NCBI RefSeq assembly: GCF_016545825.1
Contig: NC_052618.1
Location: 36,526,196 to 36,590,195 of the forward strand
Length of the DNA stretch: 64,000 bases
Source: Eucalyptus grandis
Taxonomy: Eukaryota > Streptophyta > Magnoliopsida > Myrtales > Myrtaceae
Reading direction: 5' to 3'
Both the position numbers and the translations under genes were made by a program. This document shows, piece by piece, positions 11,908-23,065 of this stretch (within the stretch, counting starts at the first letter, position 1; each line of letters starts with the position of its first letter). The notes under the pieces were generated by a model that was not told where the DNA came from, made no database searches, and saw only the letters and a program-made list of their open reading frames with translations.

Positions 11908-12228
11908 TCATCTAATCATGGACGCGAGAGACTGAAAAACAACTTCCTCGCATGGAAGCGTGATGCCCATGTCATGGTCGAATCCGAACTCCTCTTCGGC
12001 TTGTTGGAGAAGGCACTGAAAATCGGGATGAGATAGGAAAGATAATGGGACGACATATCTGCTCCTGCTTTCCCCAACGTAGACGGTGAAATGGCCCTTC
12101 GGCACATCGAACGGGAGGCCGTCCTTGATGTCATAGCCGTGCAATTTCTTGCCTAAGCTTGAGCATCTCTTGAGGATTTGCTTGATGACTGCAGCTTGTG
12201 GTAGTTTGTTCGGCTTCGTAAGGGCCAT
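11908..12228 (-). CDS. SAUR family auxin-responsive protein, copy 2
   Basis: A single-exon gene of 106 codons plus stop. The ORF is open up to 12363, but I choose the internal Met at 12228 ([14 protein letters not shown]) because it aligns with the start of the first SAUR and because the extension only translates the (GA)n leader. The SAUR domain is complete: [47 protein letters not shown]. Differences from copy 1 are conservative or in the N-terminal half (for example P33I, E34K, A48T, G56S); the C-terminal half is almost invariant, which suggests that selection has kept both. Role as for the first copy: a small, auxin-inducible growth regulator by family. TATA-like CATAAATACC lies about 100 bases upstream. 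Confidence 0.93.
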   Translation of the reverse strand: MALTKPNKLPQAAVIKQILKRCSSLGKKLHGYDIKDGLPFDVPKGHFTVYVGESRSRYVVPLSFLSHPDFQCLLQQAEEEFGFDHDMGITLPCEEVVFQSLASMIR

Positions 12229-12249
12229 TTCTAGGATTGTGTTAGAGCT

Positions 12250-12333
12250 CTGACTGAGAGAGAGAGAGAGAGAGAGAGAGAGTTGAGTGACGTTGGGTGT
12301 TGTGATGGAGGGTGAACTGATGAGGTATTTATG
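12250..12333 (-). promoter_or_regulatory. SAUR2 core promoter and (GA)n leader
   Basis: TATA-like CATAAATACC on the minus strand at 12324-12333, then a leader with an AG/CT run at about 12256-12284. Same order and spacing as before SAUR1. Confidence 0.55.
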
Positions 12334-12790
12334 TTCATGGGCGCAAGAGAGATATGCTGGCAACCTTTGTGATCCTTCAAATCGACGTAAGAAAATAAGA
12401 CATAATGTTTATATTATGTGATTTATTGACGCGATGCTGTCAAACTTGAATCTTAAAATAGTACCTTCCCCTTTATTTTACGCCTTCAGAAATATTCGTT
12501 CTGTCTCAACTTGCATTTCCTTTCTGAAATATTCGAACAACCCCAATAAACCAGAAAGATTCCATTACATGATAAAGCTCAACATGGTATCACGGACCAG
12601 AAATACTTTACAGTACAAACTCCTGAAGTCAGTTTTGTTTTTATTTGATTGGCTGTATTCTGATTCTCTCACGAATAATTGAAAAAAGAGAGAAAAATGA
12701 TATCCACGATCTCGGTGCAAATTGCTCCGGGTTATGATCATTTGCACAAATTAAAGGTTCGCCATGTAGCCGGTTCATAAAATTTATAAG

Positions 12791-13838
12791 ATGTTTCATG
12801 AGCCTTTAGGTAGCCATGCCTCCACGGCGATGCCCCAAGATTAAAAACTTAAAAGCAAAAAAAAGGATAATTATGGGTAAGTTCTAAAATTTGTCACGGT
12901 AATTTCATAAGTCTAAATCCTAAAGCTTGCAACTTCAATTTACTAGAGTTTTTTTTTTTTTTTGTTAACTCGTTAGTTTTAAATTGACAGAAAATACCAT
13001 GTTGCCTTTTCATAATTTTTTGAATACTAAACGACGATTAATAAAAGATTGTCATGAAAGAATTTTCATTTGCTAAATTAAATAAAGCTAACGGAAGGAT
13101 TATAGTGTATGAGTGTGATGACAATTACTATTGTCGTGCCACTAATCATATTGCATGATGATTTTACCACATCAAATTGATGTCTAATTTGAACAAGACA
13201 TGGTGGTTAATAGTTTCACAACTTTAAAATGCATTAATGATATATCTATTGATCGAATTACAAGTCAGGACATGACAAACACGTTTAAGAGATGAACTCT
13301 CGTATATAAACCTGTAGAAAGATGTTTAAATTTGTGCAAACCTAATTGTAAACATGTTTAAATAGATCTAAACATGTTGTGTTTGCACGATACACAACAT
13401 GTTTATATGTATAAATTAACATTTCTAAAATGTGTCATAAACAAGTTAAGGGGGTTAATGCGCATACCATGTACTTGTTTTTGTGTGTTCAAATCCATTT
13501 AAACCTAATACTAACACACTTAACTTAATGTATGTATGAATTAGTCTTGTTAAGAACTATTGGCCTTAGATTCAACTTATATATACTAAACCCAACCCAT
13601 CCTTATTACTATATTGCACTTATTAAGTCACCACTCCAATTCTTTTCTTTTGAAGAGGTGGGATAGAATAAACTGTCACTGCCGCCTCTATGGTTGCGAT
13701 CGCTGCCAATTTGATGATAATGAAAAACTTTAATATTTTTTTTAAAGGAATATTATCTTAAAGATGCAACAAATTAAGAAGTATCTGTCATTGGATTGCA
13801 AGGTTGTGCCTTTTGTACCCAGGCAACCACCTAAGAAG
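12791..13838. other. AT-rich spacer
   Basis: No supported gene. The words AAACATGTTTA and its relatives recur in 13320-13430, forming a loose local repeat. Otherwise nothing recognised. Confidence 0.5.
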
Positions 13839-16800
13839 TGTGACTTCTAGTGAAGCGTGTTAGAGAGGCAACTTCTTTGTGAATTACACCATTGGAGCCT
13901 TTTAGTATTTAAGCCAATTAAATCTTGTGAATAAGATTTGTAAATTCTTTCGTAAGATTGCGAGATTATTTCGTGATAAATTGTGGAGCTAAACAATGTG
14001 CAAGGTTATTGGATGTAATTGGGGCTAGGAAATATAGAGTGTTTGAGTGACTTGAGTGTCGTTGCAATTTTCGTTATACCGCTTGATCTATAGTGGAATT
14101 CTTTACTATTCTCTCTATAGATGTAAGTCACATTGATTGAATCACGTAACTTTGGTGTGTGATTTATTTTCTTTTTCTATATATTTTACTATTTAGTCGT
14201 TTGCTTCCACAACATATGGTATCAAAGTTAGGCCTGGCAGTTAAAGCAAACCAACGGCGACAAAAGAAGAAAAAGAATTTGAAGAGAAGGACTTGGTTTC
14301 CAGAAGATGCATAGTGAGAATTATTTGTACTAGAAAAATCCATAATTGCACATGTTTGGGACGAAGTTACAATCGATGAAACAAGTTGAATGAGAGTTGC
14401 TAGACAAATAAGTATTGATTGTTATTTGGCTGATATTAGCTCGTAATATCGTATTTAACATTGTGAAAAAGAAGATCATTGCAGATTTGATGAAGGCCTT
14501 GTTGGACATATAAGAGAAACCTTTTGTGACCAATAGGTTTATTTGATGCTATGTTTGTTTAACTTAAAGATGGCCAAAGGTGCGTTAGTTGCTAATCATA
14601 TCAATGAATTGAACGTGATTGTGAGTCAATTGAGATTAGATTTGAATATGAAAAACATGTTACGATTTTATTATCCTTATTCCTTAATAGTTGGAATACC
14701 ATTGCTTGTTATTTCTCTAGTTCAACAAGCTTGATGTATGATGGGGTTTGTGATTTGATATTGAGTAAGGACATTTTGAGAATTTTGTGAACTTGTATCT
14801 ACCACTATAATAGGTGAAAGTAGAGGAAAAGTTAATACTCGTGTTAGACGAAGTAGTATAGACCAAAACAAATGTAGTCAGTCCAAGACTAGTGGTGTTG
14901 TTTGTTAGAGCTATGGCAAGAAAGGGTATTTTAGAAGGAATTGTCTTAAGCTAAAGAATGAGAATGGTAAGAAAATTAGAGTTGAGTCTGCAAATGATGT
15001 TACGACTATAATTGATAGTAATTCAGTATGTGATGGTTATATCTTGTCTATCATTGAGGATTTTGTCATTAGACAGATAGATTATGGATTCTAGTTGCTC
15101 ATTTTATGCTACACCAAATAAGAATTGGTTTACTACTTATCTGTATATGGATAGTAGGAAAGTTTAGTTGGGGAACAATGCTGATTGTGATATTATAAGT
15201 GTTGGCGCTATTAGAATTAGAACGCATGATGATATCGTGAGAACATTAATTGCAATGAGGCATGTTCTAGAGTTAAAGAAGAACCAAGATTTTCTTAAGT
15301 GCACTGTATTCAGTTGGGTGCTGGTATACTATAAAATATGAAGTTTTGAAAATCATTTGAGGTGCCTTGGTTATAATGAAAGGAATCAAACACAATACCA
15401 TATATGAGTTTCAAGCTAAGATAATGATGAATTTTGCCACAAAAATGTCAAAAGCATATGTTAGAGAGTCTAAGTGGCATATGTGTTCAGGGTACATTAG
15501 CAAGAGAAGCCTAAAGGTTCTAAGTGAAAGGAATCTATTGTGTGGTTATGTGCCAATAAATTAAATGTTTTGAAGTATTGTGACTTAGACAAACAACAAA
15601 CATTATAATTTATTAACTATAAGAGAAATGACAGAGATTACAGGGTTGATTTACTTTTATGTTTACATGTTATCGCAATTCTTTTTTAGGAAGATTGCTA
15701 GATGTATGCTAACAGTTGTGAATGAGTAATCGAAGAAGACTTTGGTTAGACACAAGTTTAATGTTGTTGTCAGAATCAAACATATGAGTTTTTGATTAAA
15801 AAAAAAATGAGTCTAATAAGACGGTTAAGCATGTATGAATTGATAGTAGTATGCTCGAAGCTGTTAAACAAATTCTACATGAAGGAAAACATACCGAAAC
15901 ATCGCACCATTATCAATTAACCAAAATAGGTTGCACAATTGATGAGTAGAGTATTTCTAAAAATGACTCATAAAATACTCTCTAGCGCCAACACAGTTTG
16001 GAGATTTCTTACGAATGGACTTAGTGTGATGATCTATTTGGTGAATAAATCTCCATCTAATTGTAGTTGAATATCGACTCTCGAAGAAGTGTAGTTAAAT
16101 AATGTTATTAATTATTTTAAAATTTAGTTGCTCGTGATGTTCAAGTAATATGGTAAAATTAATGAAATGGCAATAAAGGGCATGTTCCTAGGATATGTAC
16201 AAGGTGAGCAACACTATCAGTTGTGGTACTCAGAATTAAATTCATCTACAATTAGCACATAAGTTACATTTTATGAGTCTCCAATACATCTTGGTAGGAG
16301 TGTTTATTGGCATATTGATAGTGTTTATACGGATTTGGATAGTGTTCAGCTCAAGATAGAGTTATAACATGACACTTCTAAGGTAGCGGGTACCAATGGA
16401 GTAATTGACATACATGATGCTTATAGTAAGGTGGAGCCTATAGAGTTAATAGTTGTCGTAATTGCTAAATTTGATGAGGTGCATGTTCAATTTCCTAATA
16501 GATATGGATGCAACAATGATTTTGTTTTATTTGTGATTGAGGATTGTGTTGGAAAATCCTTACAAAGTAGTTTAAAGTGCAAGTGGAGTTTGGTATTCTA
16601 ATGAGGTCTACAACTATAGCAAAGTTTGAGCGCAGCTTAGACATGAAAGATGTCTGTAGTAATTGAGCCCATGAGGAGCTGCAGGATAGTAGCAACTAAG
16701 TTTGAATTTTCAGAGAAGCGATTGTGACTTAACTCAAACATCTTGCTAATACGGAAATTATTGAGAATACATCTCAAGTTTTAACTTTAAGAAGAAACTA

Positions 16801-17286
16801 TTCTAATCTAAGTAGATTAACTAATTTGAATAAGTTTTCTAGTTAGAGTTGGTTTCTTATTATTGTTGTTGTTGTTGTTTTTTTTTTTTTTTTTTTTTGC
16901 TTATATAGAAATGTGACTTCTTCTAAAGAGAATACGAGATGTGACTTTTTTGTGAATTACACCTTGAGAGTTTTTAGTGTTGTAGCCAATAAAATTTTAT
17001 GGATAATATTTGTGAATTCTTTCAAGAGGTTATAGATTATTTTATGAGGAATTGTGGGGTTAAACATTGTGTAAGGTTATTGAGTGTAATTGGAGAATAG
17101 AAAATATCATGAGTCTTTGAATATCTCTAGTGTAGTTATAATTTTTATTATATCGCTTGATTTATAGTGGAATTTTTTATTGCTTTCCTATGGACTTTGG
17201 TCACATTGACTAAACCACGTAAATTTAGTGTGTTATTTATTTTCTTTATATCTATTTTACTATTCAATCACTTGCTCCCCATAGCA
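13839..17286 (+). mobile_element. Ty1-Copia retrotransposon, decayed, both LTRs present
   Basis: 5' LTR 13839-14214 (starts TGTGACTTCT, ends ACAACA) and 3' LTR 16912-17286 (starts TGTGACTTCT, ends ATAGCA). They are similar along their length, sharing TTGTGAATTACACC and ATTTATAGTGGAATT-like words. The primer-binding site TGGTATCAAAG lies at 14217-14227. The internal region of 2.7 kb is shorter than a full Copia element (about 4-4.5 kb); after the integrase the RT/RNase H part is mostly gone. Flanking 5-bp sequences do not match, so either the edges have decayed or the element recombined. Confidence 0.85.
14285..16850 (+). pseudogene. Copia gag-pol relic, many stops and frameshifts
   Basis: Pieces appear in the normal order. 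A gag part lies near 14550-14660 (LKMAKGALVANHINELN, in a small open stretch). The zinc knuckle near 14903-14944 reads C-stop-SYGKKGYFRRNC, so the second Cys and the His of CX2CX4HX4C are lost. The protease region near 15085-15130 has DSSCSFYATPNKNWF, where Copia proteins usually have DSGCS or DSACS. GAG-pre-integrase words occur near 15470-15540 (WHMCSGYISKRSLKVL). The integrase C-terminal end is near 16200 (GEQHYQLWYSEL). Stops occur throughout; no product is expected. Confidence 0.8.
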
Positions 17287-17291
17287 TAAAT

Positions 17292-17292
17292 G

Positions 17293-17357
<65 letters not shown>

Positions 17358-17497
17358 CCTCAAGCTTGGGCAATGACTAAGAGGTGGTTGCTCCACCATT
17401 GCGTGGTCATGTTCCCATGTCTAATAGTCTCTCTCCCCCCTCTCCTCACCCCCCAAAAACTCAACAAGCCATCATTGTTCTCAACAAGAAGGGTGGA

Positions 17498-17564
<67 letters not shown>
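17292..17564. repeat. Facing (TC)n and (GA)n microsatellites
   Basis: A pure (TC)n run of about 60 bases (17292-17352) is followed by 148 bases of other sequence and then a pure (GA)n run of about 63 bases (17501-17564). The two runs are complementary and could pair as one long stem. Two overlapping ORFs here (17373-17761) are products of the repeat, not genes. Confidence 0.85.
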
Positions 17565-17567
<3 letters not shown>

Positions 17568-18013
17568 GGGGGAAAGATAAGGGTATATGGTTTAGGGGTA
17601 AATTTATCTTTTTAATTCAAAAGAGATGCAAATGGAAGGGAATAAGTACATTAAAAGAAGTGTTAAAACTTTCATATGGCGCTCACTCAAGGGCTTTAAC
17701 TTTTTTTGGTACTCACTTAAGTGCCACAAATTTGAAAAATGAATTACTTGAGTGTCATTAGTGATTTGCCCCACCAAAAAGCCGACGTGGCATTAATTTA
17801 TAATATATCACTTGATGTGGCGTATTGGAAACCTGAGGTCAATACTTGAGAGGGCCATTGATCGAAGGATAGTGGAAGTTCTAATAACTTGATGAATGAT
17901 CATTTCAGTACCATAAATTTCTAGAGGTGACAATCATTTTAGTACCATAAATTTCTAGAAGTGAACACTCAGGTTCAACAATTTAAAAAAAAAAAAAGAC
18001 CGCTTAAGTCATA

Positions 18014-18054
<41 letters not shown>

Positions 18055-19553
18055 AAAACGGTGTCATCTAATTGAGGAGTATTTGAGAGAACTTCACATT
18101 GGACGTTGGTTTATTTTTAAAAATTCCATGTCAAAATAGAAAATTAAATAAAATCCATATAGCACAATTTGTCAAAAAATGGCACTCAAGTGATTGATTT
18201 TACATCAATGTAGTACTCAAGTAAGTTAAAAGAAGGGGAGAATAATATTAGAAGTGTCAAAAGTTATGTACCACACGTCAAATCAAAGAAAAATGATTAC
18301 TTAAGTGTTTTTGACGAGAAATTCCAACCAAATTGATTAAATAACCCTTATAATTAAAATTTTTAATTTGACTTGGCATTTTTTTATAATAAAAAAATCC
18401 AGTCCACGCGGACGTTCAAATTGACGCATAATGATAACTTTTTAATTAAGATTAGTACTGAAATGATCACTTTTTAATAAAGACTTACACTTTAACAATT
18501 ACTTTTAATAATAAGTGGCACTCAAATAATCCATATTTACAATTTTTTGCACTTAAATAATTGTTTTTTAACATATATACACGACGTCGTTTAGGGATTA
18601 TATGTTTACCGGCATACCAGTGAGTCACGTAAGGCTGAGAAATTAATAAAATATGATAATGTTAGATTTTCAGAAATTGGCACTTAAGCAATTTTTTTTT
18701 TTTTAAGTTGCATATAAGTGATTTGAAAAAAAAATTGACACTAAAGTGAGCAATGTAAATAACTTTTGTCACTTCTAGTATCATTCTCCCAAAAAAAGTT
18801 ATGGTATTTAAGTAAGTGTTGTATGAAAATTATAAGATTTATAGTATAATTATTTCCAAATTGAAGGGTTTTAAAAGTGACGATCGTTTTTGACACGTAA
18901 GTATAAACTTCTAAAATACTTTTGGTAATTATCCCCCAAAGAAAATAAATATGAGATGATGGAACTTTTAGTCGCTGAGGCTTTGCACTTTTTATTATTA
19001 TACCATTCGAGTTGTGCTTGCTGCGCCGTGATTGAACGAAGTGTCTCTCCATTCTCCCGTATGGTAGATTTTTATGTGGAACCCCAACGAAGGGTCACAT
19101 CATATGTTGTCTCTCTATATTACGTTACGACGAAAATCATTCGGTTGTATGGTACGATGCTCTACCCTAGATAGTCGGCTGGCCTTTCAATTCGTGGTCC
19201 TAAAACGACTTCAGCTTTTGCCACCGTCAATAGCAGAATCTGATCTGGAGCAGGATCGTGTCGGATTTGAACCACATATTATCCCATCTCTTCATCATAC
19301 GCTTCCCTCTGCTTCTCCATGTTCCAATGCTCAAGACGCAATTGCAAAAAGCACAATTTAATGCCTGTCCCGGCATGTACCCGGCAACATTTCTGTCTTC
19401 TCTCTCTCGCCAGCCATGACTACCTCCTCCACATCACGTACCTGTCCCCACGAGAAAAGAAACGGAAAAAAGAGGGAACAATCTGAAGATTTGACAGGTC
19501 TTCCCCTATAAACATTCTTCTTTGGCGAAACATGCTAGTTAACAAACTTATGA
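17565..19553. other. Spacer with degenerate CACTTAAGTG-type repeats
   Basis: The word family ACTTAAGTGCCA / GGCACTCAAGTGA recurs in both orientations between 17680 and 18790, with another (AG)n run at 18019-18051. It resembles the arms of the long-TIR element at 51627-52403, so decayed copies of that family are likely. ORFs at 18956-19361 have no recognisable motif. Confidence 0.45.
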
Positions 19554-19606
19554 ACAGTCTTGATTTGGTTCCGACCAAAAAAAAAAAAAAACAGTCTTGA
19601 TTTGGT
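19554..19606 (+). mobile_element. Tiny poly(A) insertion with 16-bp target duplication
   Basis: ACAGTCTTGATTTGGT follows directly at both 19554-19569 (with one A more upstream) and 19591-19606. The insert between them is TCCGACC plus about 14 A. It resembles a retroposon insertion cut down to its 3' tip. Confidence 0.6.
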
Positions 19607-19958
19607 GATATGAACTAAGGAGTGGCTAATCAATCTAATCGATGCAAAGAAGCCTTGTAGAGTTATAATTGTACTTGTTTTTTTATTATGTGATCTTAAA
19701 ATCGACAATTGATTAATTAAGCATCTTCTCACGATTTATCTGCTATAACCATTGTCAAACAATTATTTGTTGATGGGTAACATAGGAATGAGATCTAAAG
19801 AGAACCAACAACTTACTCGTTAGATAGAGAGAACAGTAGCAGAAATGTCAACATCTATGTAAGAAGCTCTCCATGTTCTGTGACTGAAATTGATTTGGAA
19901 GATCAGAGATAGTGGTGGGAAGACAATAGAGAGGCTAAAGGGACCCACCAACCAAACC

Positions 19959-20732
19959 ATGGAAAATTGTTCAAAATAAATTTATTACACTTTTGCAAAT
20001 TTAGTTATAAATTGTTTAAATTTACCAATTAAGTTCTAAACATTTTCATATTTTACCAATTGAGTACACCTCGCTAATTTTGACTAGAAATTGTTGATGT
20101 AGATGTTGGTCGTCCTTTATGATACGACTAGCATTAATCTGAAAATTTTTAAGTTTTTTAAATTTTTTTATTGATTCTTTAATTTTTTTTTTCTATTTTC
20201 CTTCTTTACCTTTTCCTTTTCCCTTCACCAGCTCTCCTTTAGGCAAGGGTCACCCGACCGTGGGTCAACAAAGGTAGCCTATGCCTAAGGCTAGTAGAGG
20301 GAAAAAGGGGAAAAGAAACAAAAGGAAAAAAGAGAAAGGGAAAAAATGAAAAAAAAAAAAAAGAAAAGTAGAGAAGGAATAGAAAAGAGTAGAAAAAAAA
20401 AAAGGAAAAATACCACAAAAAAACCCTAAATTGAACTCATTATGACACATTTATCATAAACTTTTTTCCGTGACACCAAAAAACTCCAAACTTGTACTTG
20501 TATGACATATTTACTTCAAATTTCTTTTATGATACTAAAAATCCTAAACTAATACCCATGTGATACATTTATGCTAAATTATTTTGGTGGGTGTTCACAT
20601 CAACAATTTTTCAGTAAAAATTGGTCAAATGGACTTAATTGACAAAATGTGAAAATATTTAAAACTCAATTAATATTTAGAACTAAATTGGCAAAATTGT
20701 AATGGGTTTAAGATTTTTTGGATAATTTTCCA
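19959..20732. mobile_element. MULE-type long-TIR non-autonomous element
   Basis: A 774-bp element with imperfect inverted arms of about 140 bp. Matching words at the two ends include GCAAATTTAGTT/GCCAATTTAGTT, TTCTAAACATTTTCATATTTT against TTTAAATATTTTCACATTTT, and ATTGTTGATGT in both. Flanks AACCAAACC (19950-19958) and AACCAAACG (20733-20741) form a 9-bp duplication with one mismatch, as expected for MULEs. The centre has a pyrimidine-rich arm (20150-20228), a short GC-rich part, and a purine-rich arm (20297-20405). No coding capacity. Confidence 0.75.
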
Positions 20733-20741
20733 AACCAAACG

Positions 20742-21672
20742 GTAATGTCTAACTTTCATGGATTGATTCAGTGATTTGAATTTAGATGTAGTAAATCTCA
20801 TGTGTAAGTTATAATGTCTCCTACTCATTGACCCCAAGTTAGAGAGCATGTGTGTTTTTTTTTAACCATAGGGTATAGGATTTTTCTTTTTCTTTTTTTG
20901 ATATGAAAAAAGGGCTAAAAGTGGAATACAAAATTTAACATCAAGAGTTTATCATTCCGATCTTATTACCTAATAAAACATATACAAACTATATGAGCAG
21001 TCCTTCCGACCTTAGACTTTTGGGTCTTAGCTTGGACTTCGTTTGGCAAAATTTGTTGCATTTTTCCTTTCACATTATCTTTCCTTAGCTCTCCCAATGG
21101 GAGGGAGCTTGCTCACGATGGGCCTATTCAAAATTGAATACCAATTTGGGGATTTTTATTACATATTTGACCCACTTGATTATACCCATTTAACTAAAAA
21201 AAAAAAAAAAAAAAGCTGACCCCAACAAGATGCATCCTCACAACTTTAGGACTTTCATAATCAATATGACTCTTTTGAAGATCATATAGCGTTGGTCTTT
21301 TGGTAGGACAGATAGCGTTAGTTCAAACTTACTCCAATAGAGTCAGGCCCAAGTTACTAACGGGCCGGTTTTCTACTTGATGGATCTAATTTTGGAGGCA
21401 GGACAGACATTCAGCTTTATAGTAAGTGCGCGTATTTCCAAATTAGAGTTTGGGATCGTTGGTCGGGTTTGAGTTGGGTTCAGCCCATCAAACTTTGCCC
21501 GGACTCACCCATCAAGCCGAAAGACATATAATATTTTTTCGAGCTAGGTGGGCTTAGCTCGAGCCCAATCAAGTTCGGCTTTATATCTAAATACCCTTGT
21601 TCAACACTAGACTCAACAATTTTTTGTTGGGCTTGGCGTGGATGAGCTTGTGCCAAGCTCATGATCAGGTTT
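20742..21672. other. Spacer, nothing recognised
   Basis: No gene supported. The 80-codon minus ORF at 21480-21722 has no known motif. Homopolymer A run near 21197. Confidence 0.5.
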
Positions 21673-21800
21673 TGTAGAAAATGAAGTTTGTATATCAGTG
21701 CCATGGAAGAACTTTCTGCCAACGAGAGTATGCATCTGTAGAAAATGAAGTTTGTATATCAGTGCTATGGAAGAACTTTCTGCCAACGAGAGTATGCATC
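21673..21800. repeat. Perfect-register 64-bp tandem duplication
   Basis: A 64-bp unit starting TGTAGAAAATGAAGTTTG is present at 21673-21736 and again at 21737-21800, with one difference that I see (CCATGG against CTATGG). The near identity points to a recent event. Confidence 0.9.
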
Positions 21801-21848
21801 TAAGTCATCCTCTTTTGAATCACTTTCACAAATTTTTATCAACGTATT

Positions 21849-23062
21849 GGGTGCGTTTGAACGTTTCGTTTAAAAATTGTTTTTTAACAAATAGAAAAAA
21901 GTGTTTCTGTTCCAGGGAACAATTTTTGAACAAAAAAATGCGTTTGGTAAATGCTTTAAAATATAAAAAGAATAGAAACACGTTTGGTAAATTTGTATAA
22001 TTTTTTATTTCTTTTTAATTTTTTAATATTTTTATTTTATTTTTCTATTTTCTTTCTTATTTTTCTTATTTATTTTTCCTTTTTTTTTTTTTTTCTTTTT
22101 GCCCTGGTCAGCCGGCCTCGCCATGGCCGGCGAGGGGTCGGCGGCGCCCTCACCCGGCCACGGCGAGGCCGAGCCTCGGTGGGGCCGGGCGAGGCTCGGC
22201 CTCACCTTGGCGGGCGAGCTCGAGCTCACCCCCGATCCGGCGAGGCCGAGCTCGCCCAAGGCCGGCGAGGCCGAGCTCGCCCCGGCGAGGCTCGGCCGCG
22301 CCGGCCACCGCCAGTCGGCGTCGCCCGGCGGTGGCCCGGCGAGGCCGAGCCTCGCCGCCGGCCGGGCGAGCTCGGCCTTGTCGGATCCGGGCGAGCTCGA
22401 GCTCACCCAGCCAAGGCGAGGCCGAGCCTCGCCCGGCCACGGCCGAGCTCGGCCTCGCCGTGGCCGGCAAGGCCGAGCCTCGCTAGGCCGTTGGGCGAGC
22501 TCGAGCTCGCCCGATCCGGCAAGGCCGAGCCCGCCGTGGCCGGGCGAGGCTTGGCCTCGCCTTGGCCACCACGAGCTTGAGCTCGCCCATCCGACAAGGC
22601 CGAGCTCGCCCAAATGCAAGGCCGAGGCCTTGCCGGGCCGGCAAGGCCGAGCCTCGCCGGCCGCCGGGCGAGCTCGGCCTTGCCTGGATCCGGGCGAGCT
22701 CGAGCCCGCCTAGCCAAGGCGAGGCCGAGCCTCGCCCGGCCACGGCCGAGGCTCGGCCTCGCCGGGCCGAGGCGTGGCCGGGCGAGGCCGCCGCCCTGTC
22801 GCCGGTCGCCGCGACCGGCCAAAGAAAAAGAAAGAAAAAGAAGAAGAAAATAAAAAAAAAAATAAAAAGAGAAGTGTTTCTAGATTTTGTTCTAGAAACA
22901 AGAAACAACTTTTTTGTGTTTCTTTTTTGTTCCTGGGAACAAAATAACAAAAAAGGAACAGAAACGCACCCAAACGCGTTTCTGTTCTTTTTTTTGTTCC
23001 GAGAACAAAAAAACAGAAATTTCTGTTCCTGGAATGTAAATAGGGTGCAGCCAAACACACCC
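21849..23062. mobile_element. 1.2-kb TIR element with extreme GC-rich core
   Basis: Ends are inverted: the left starts GGGTGCGTTTGAACG and the reverse complement of the right starts GGGTGTGTTTGGCTG. Subterminal zones repeat a TGTTCC/GGAACA word (for example GTTCCAGGGAACA near 21913 and TTCCTGGGAACA near 22930). ATT flanks both ends (21846-21848, 23063-23065), possibly a 3-bp duplication. The inner part goes from a T-rich arm (22000-22100) to a core of about 700 bp that is almost entirely G and C (22100-22820), then a purine-rich arm (22821-22870). Six overlapping long ORFs in the core are a result of base composition. Superfamily is uncertain. Confidence 0.65.
22340..22780. repeat. Internal duplication (about 303 bp period) and palindromic GC words
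   Basis: GGATCCGGGCGAGCTCGAG occurs at 22383 and at 22686, in each case followed by AGCCAAGGCGAGGCCGAGCC and CTCGCCCGGCCACGGCCGA. The shift is 303 bases. Throughout the core the self-complementary words GAGCTCGAGCTC and GAGGCCGAGCCTC recur, so strong local hairpins are expected. Confidence 0.8.
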
Positions 23063-23065
23063 ATT

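Larger units (their letters stand above)
11040..12790. repeat. SAUR tandem duplication, copy 2 (uninterrupted)
   Basis: Matches 7430-8775 plus 10614-10920 in the same order. The upstream block starting TGAATCTTAAA at about 12449 lies about 220 bases from the SAUR2 start codon here, against about 2.03 kb in copy 1. Shared words in that block include CCTGAAGTCAGTTTTG, GGTATCACGGACCA and AAACCAGAAAGAT. Confidence 0.8.

Noticed and set aside
12229..12363. N-terminal extension of the SAUR2 ORF
   Set aside because: It translates the leader and (GA)n run; the first SAUR has no such extension and the family starts at the MAL..KLPQ position.
13834..17291. 5-bp target duplication of the Copia element at 13839
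   Set aside because: AGAAG and TAAAT do not match; the LTR pair is accepted on similarity and primer-binding site only.
17373..17761. Two plus-strand ORFs with long Arg-Glu runs
   Set aside because: The (GA)n repeat is open in several frames. No domain and no gene structure.
18956..19361. Two plus-strand ORFs of 72 and 95 codons
   Set aside because: No recognisable motif; surrounded by repeats.
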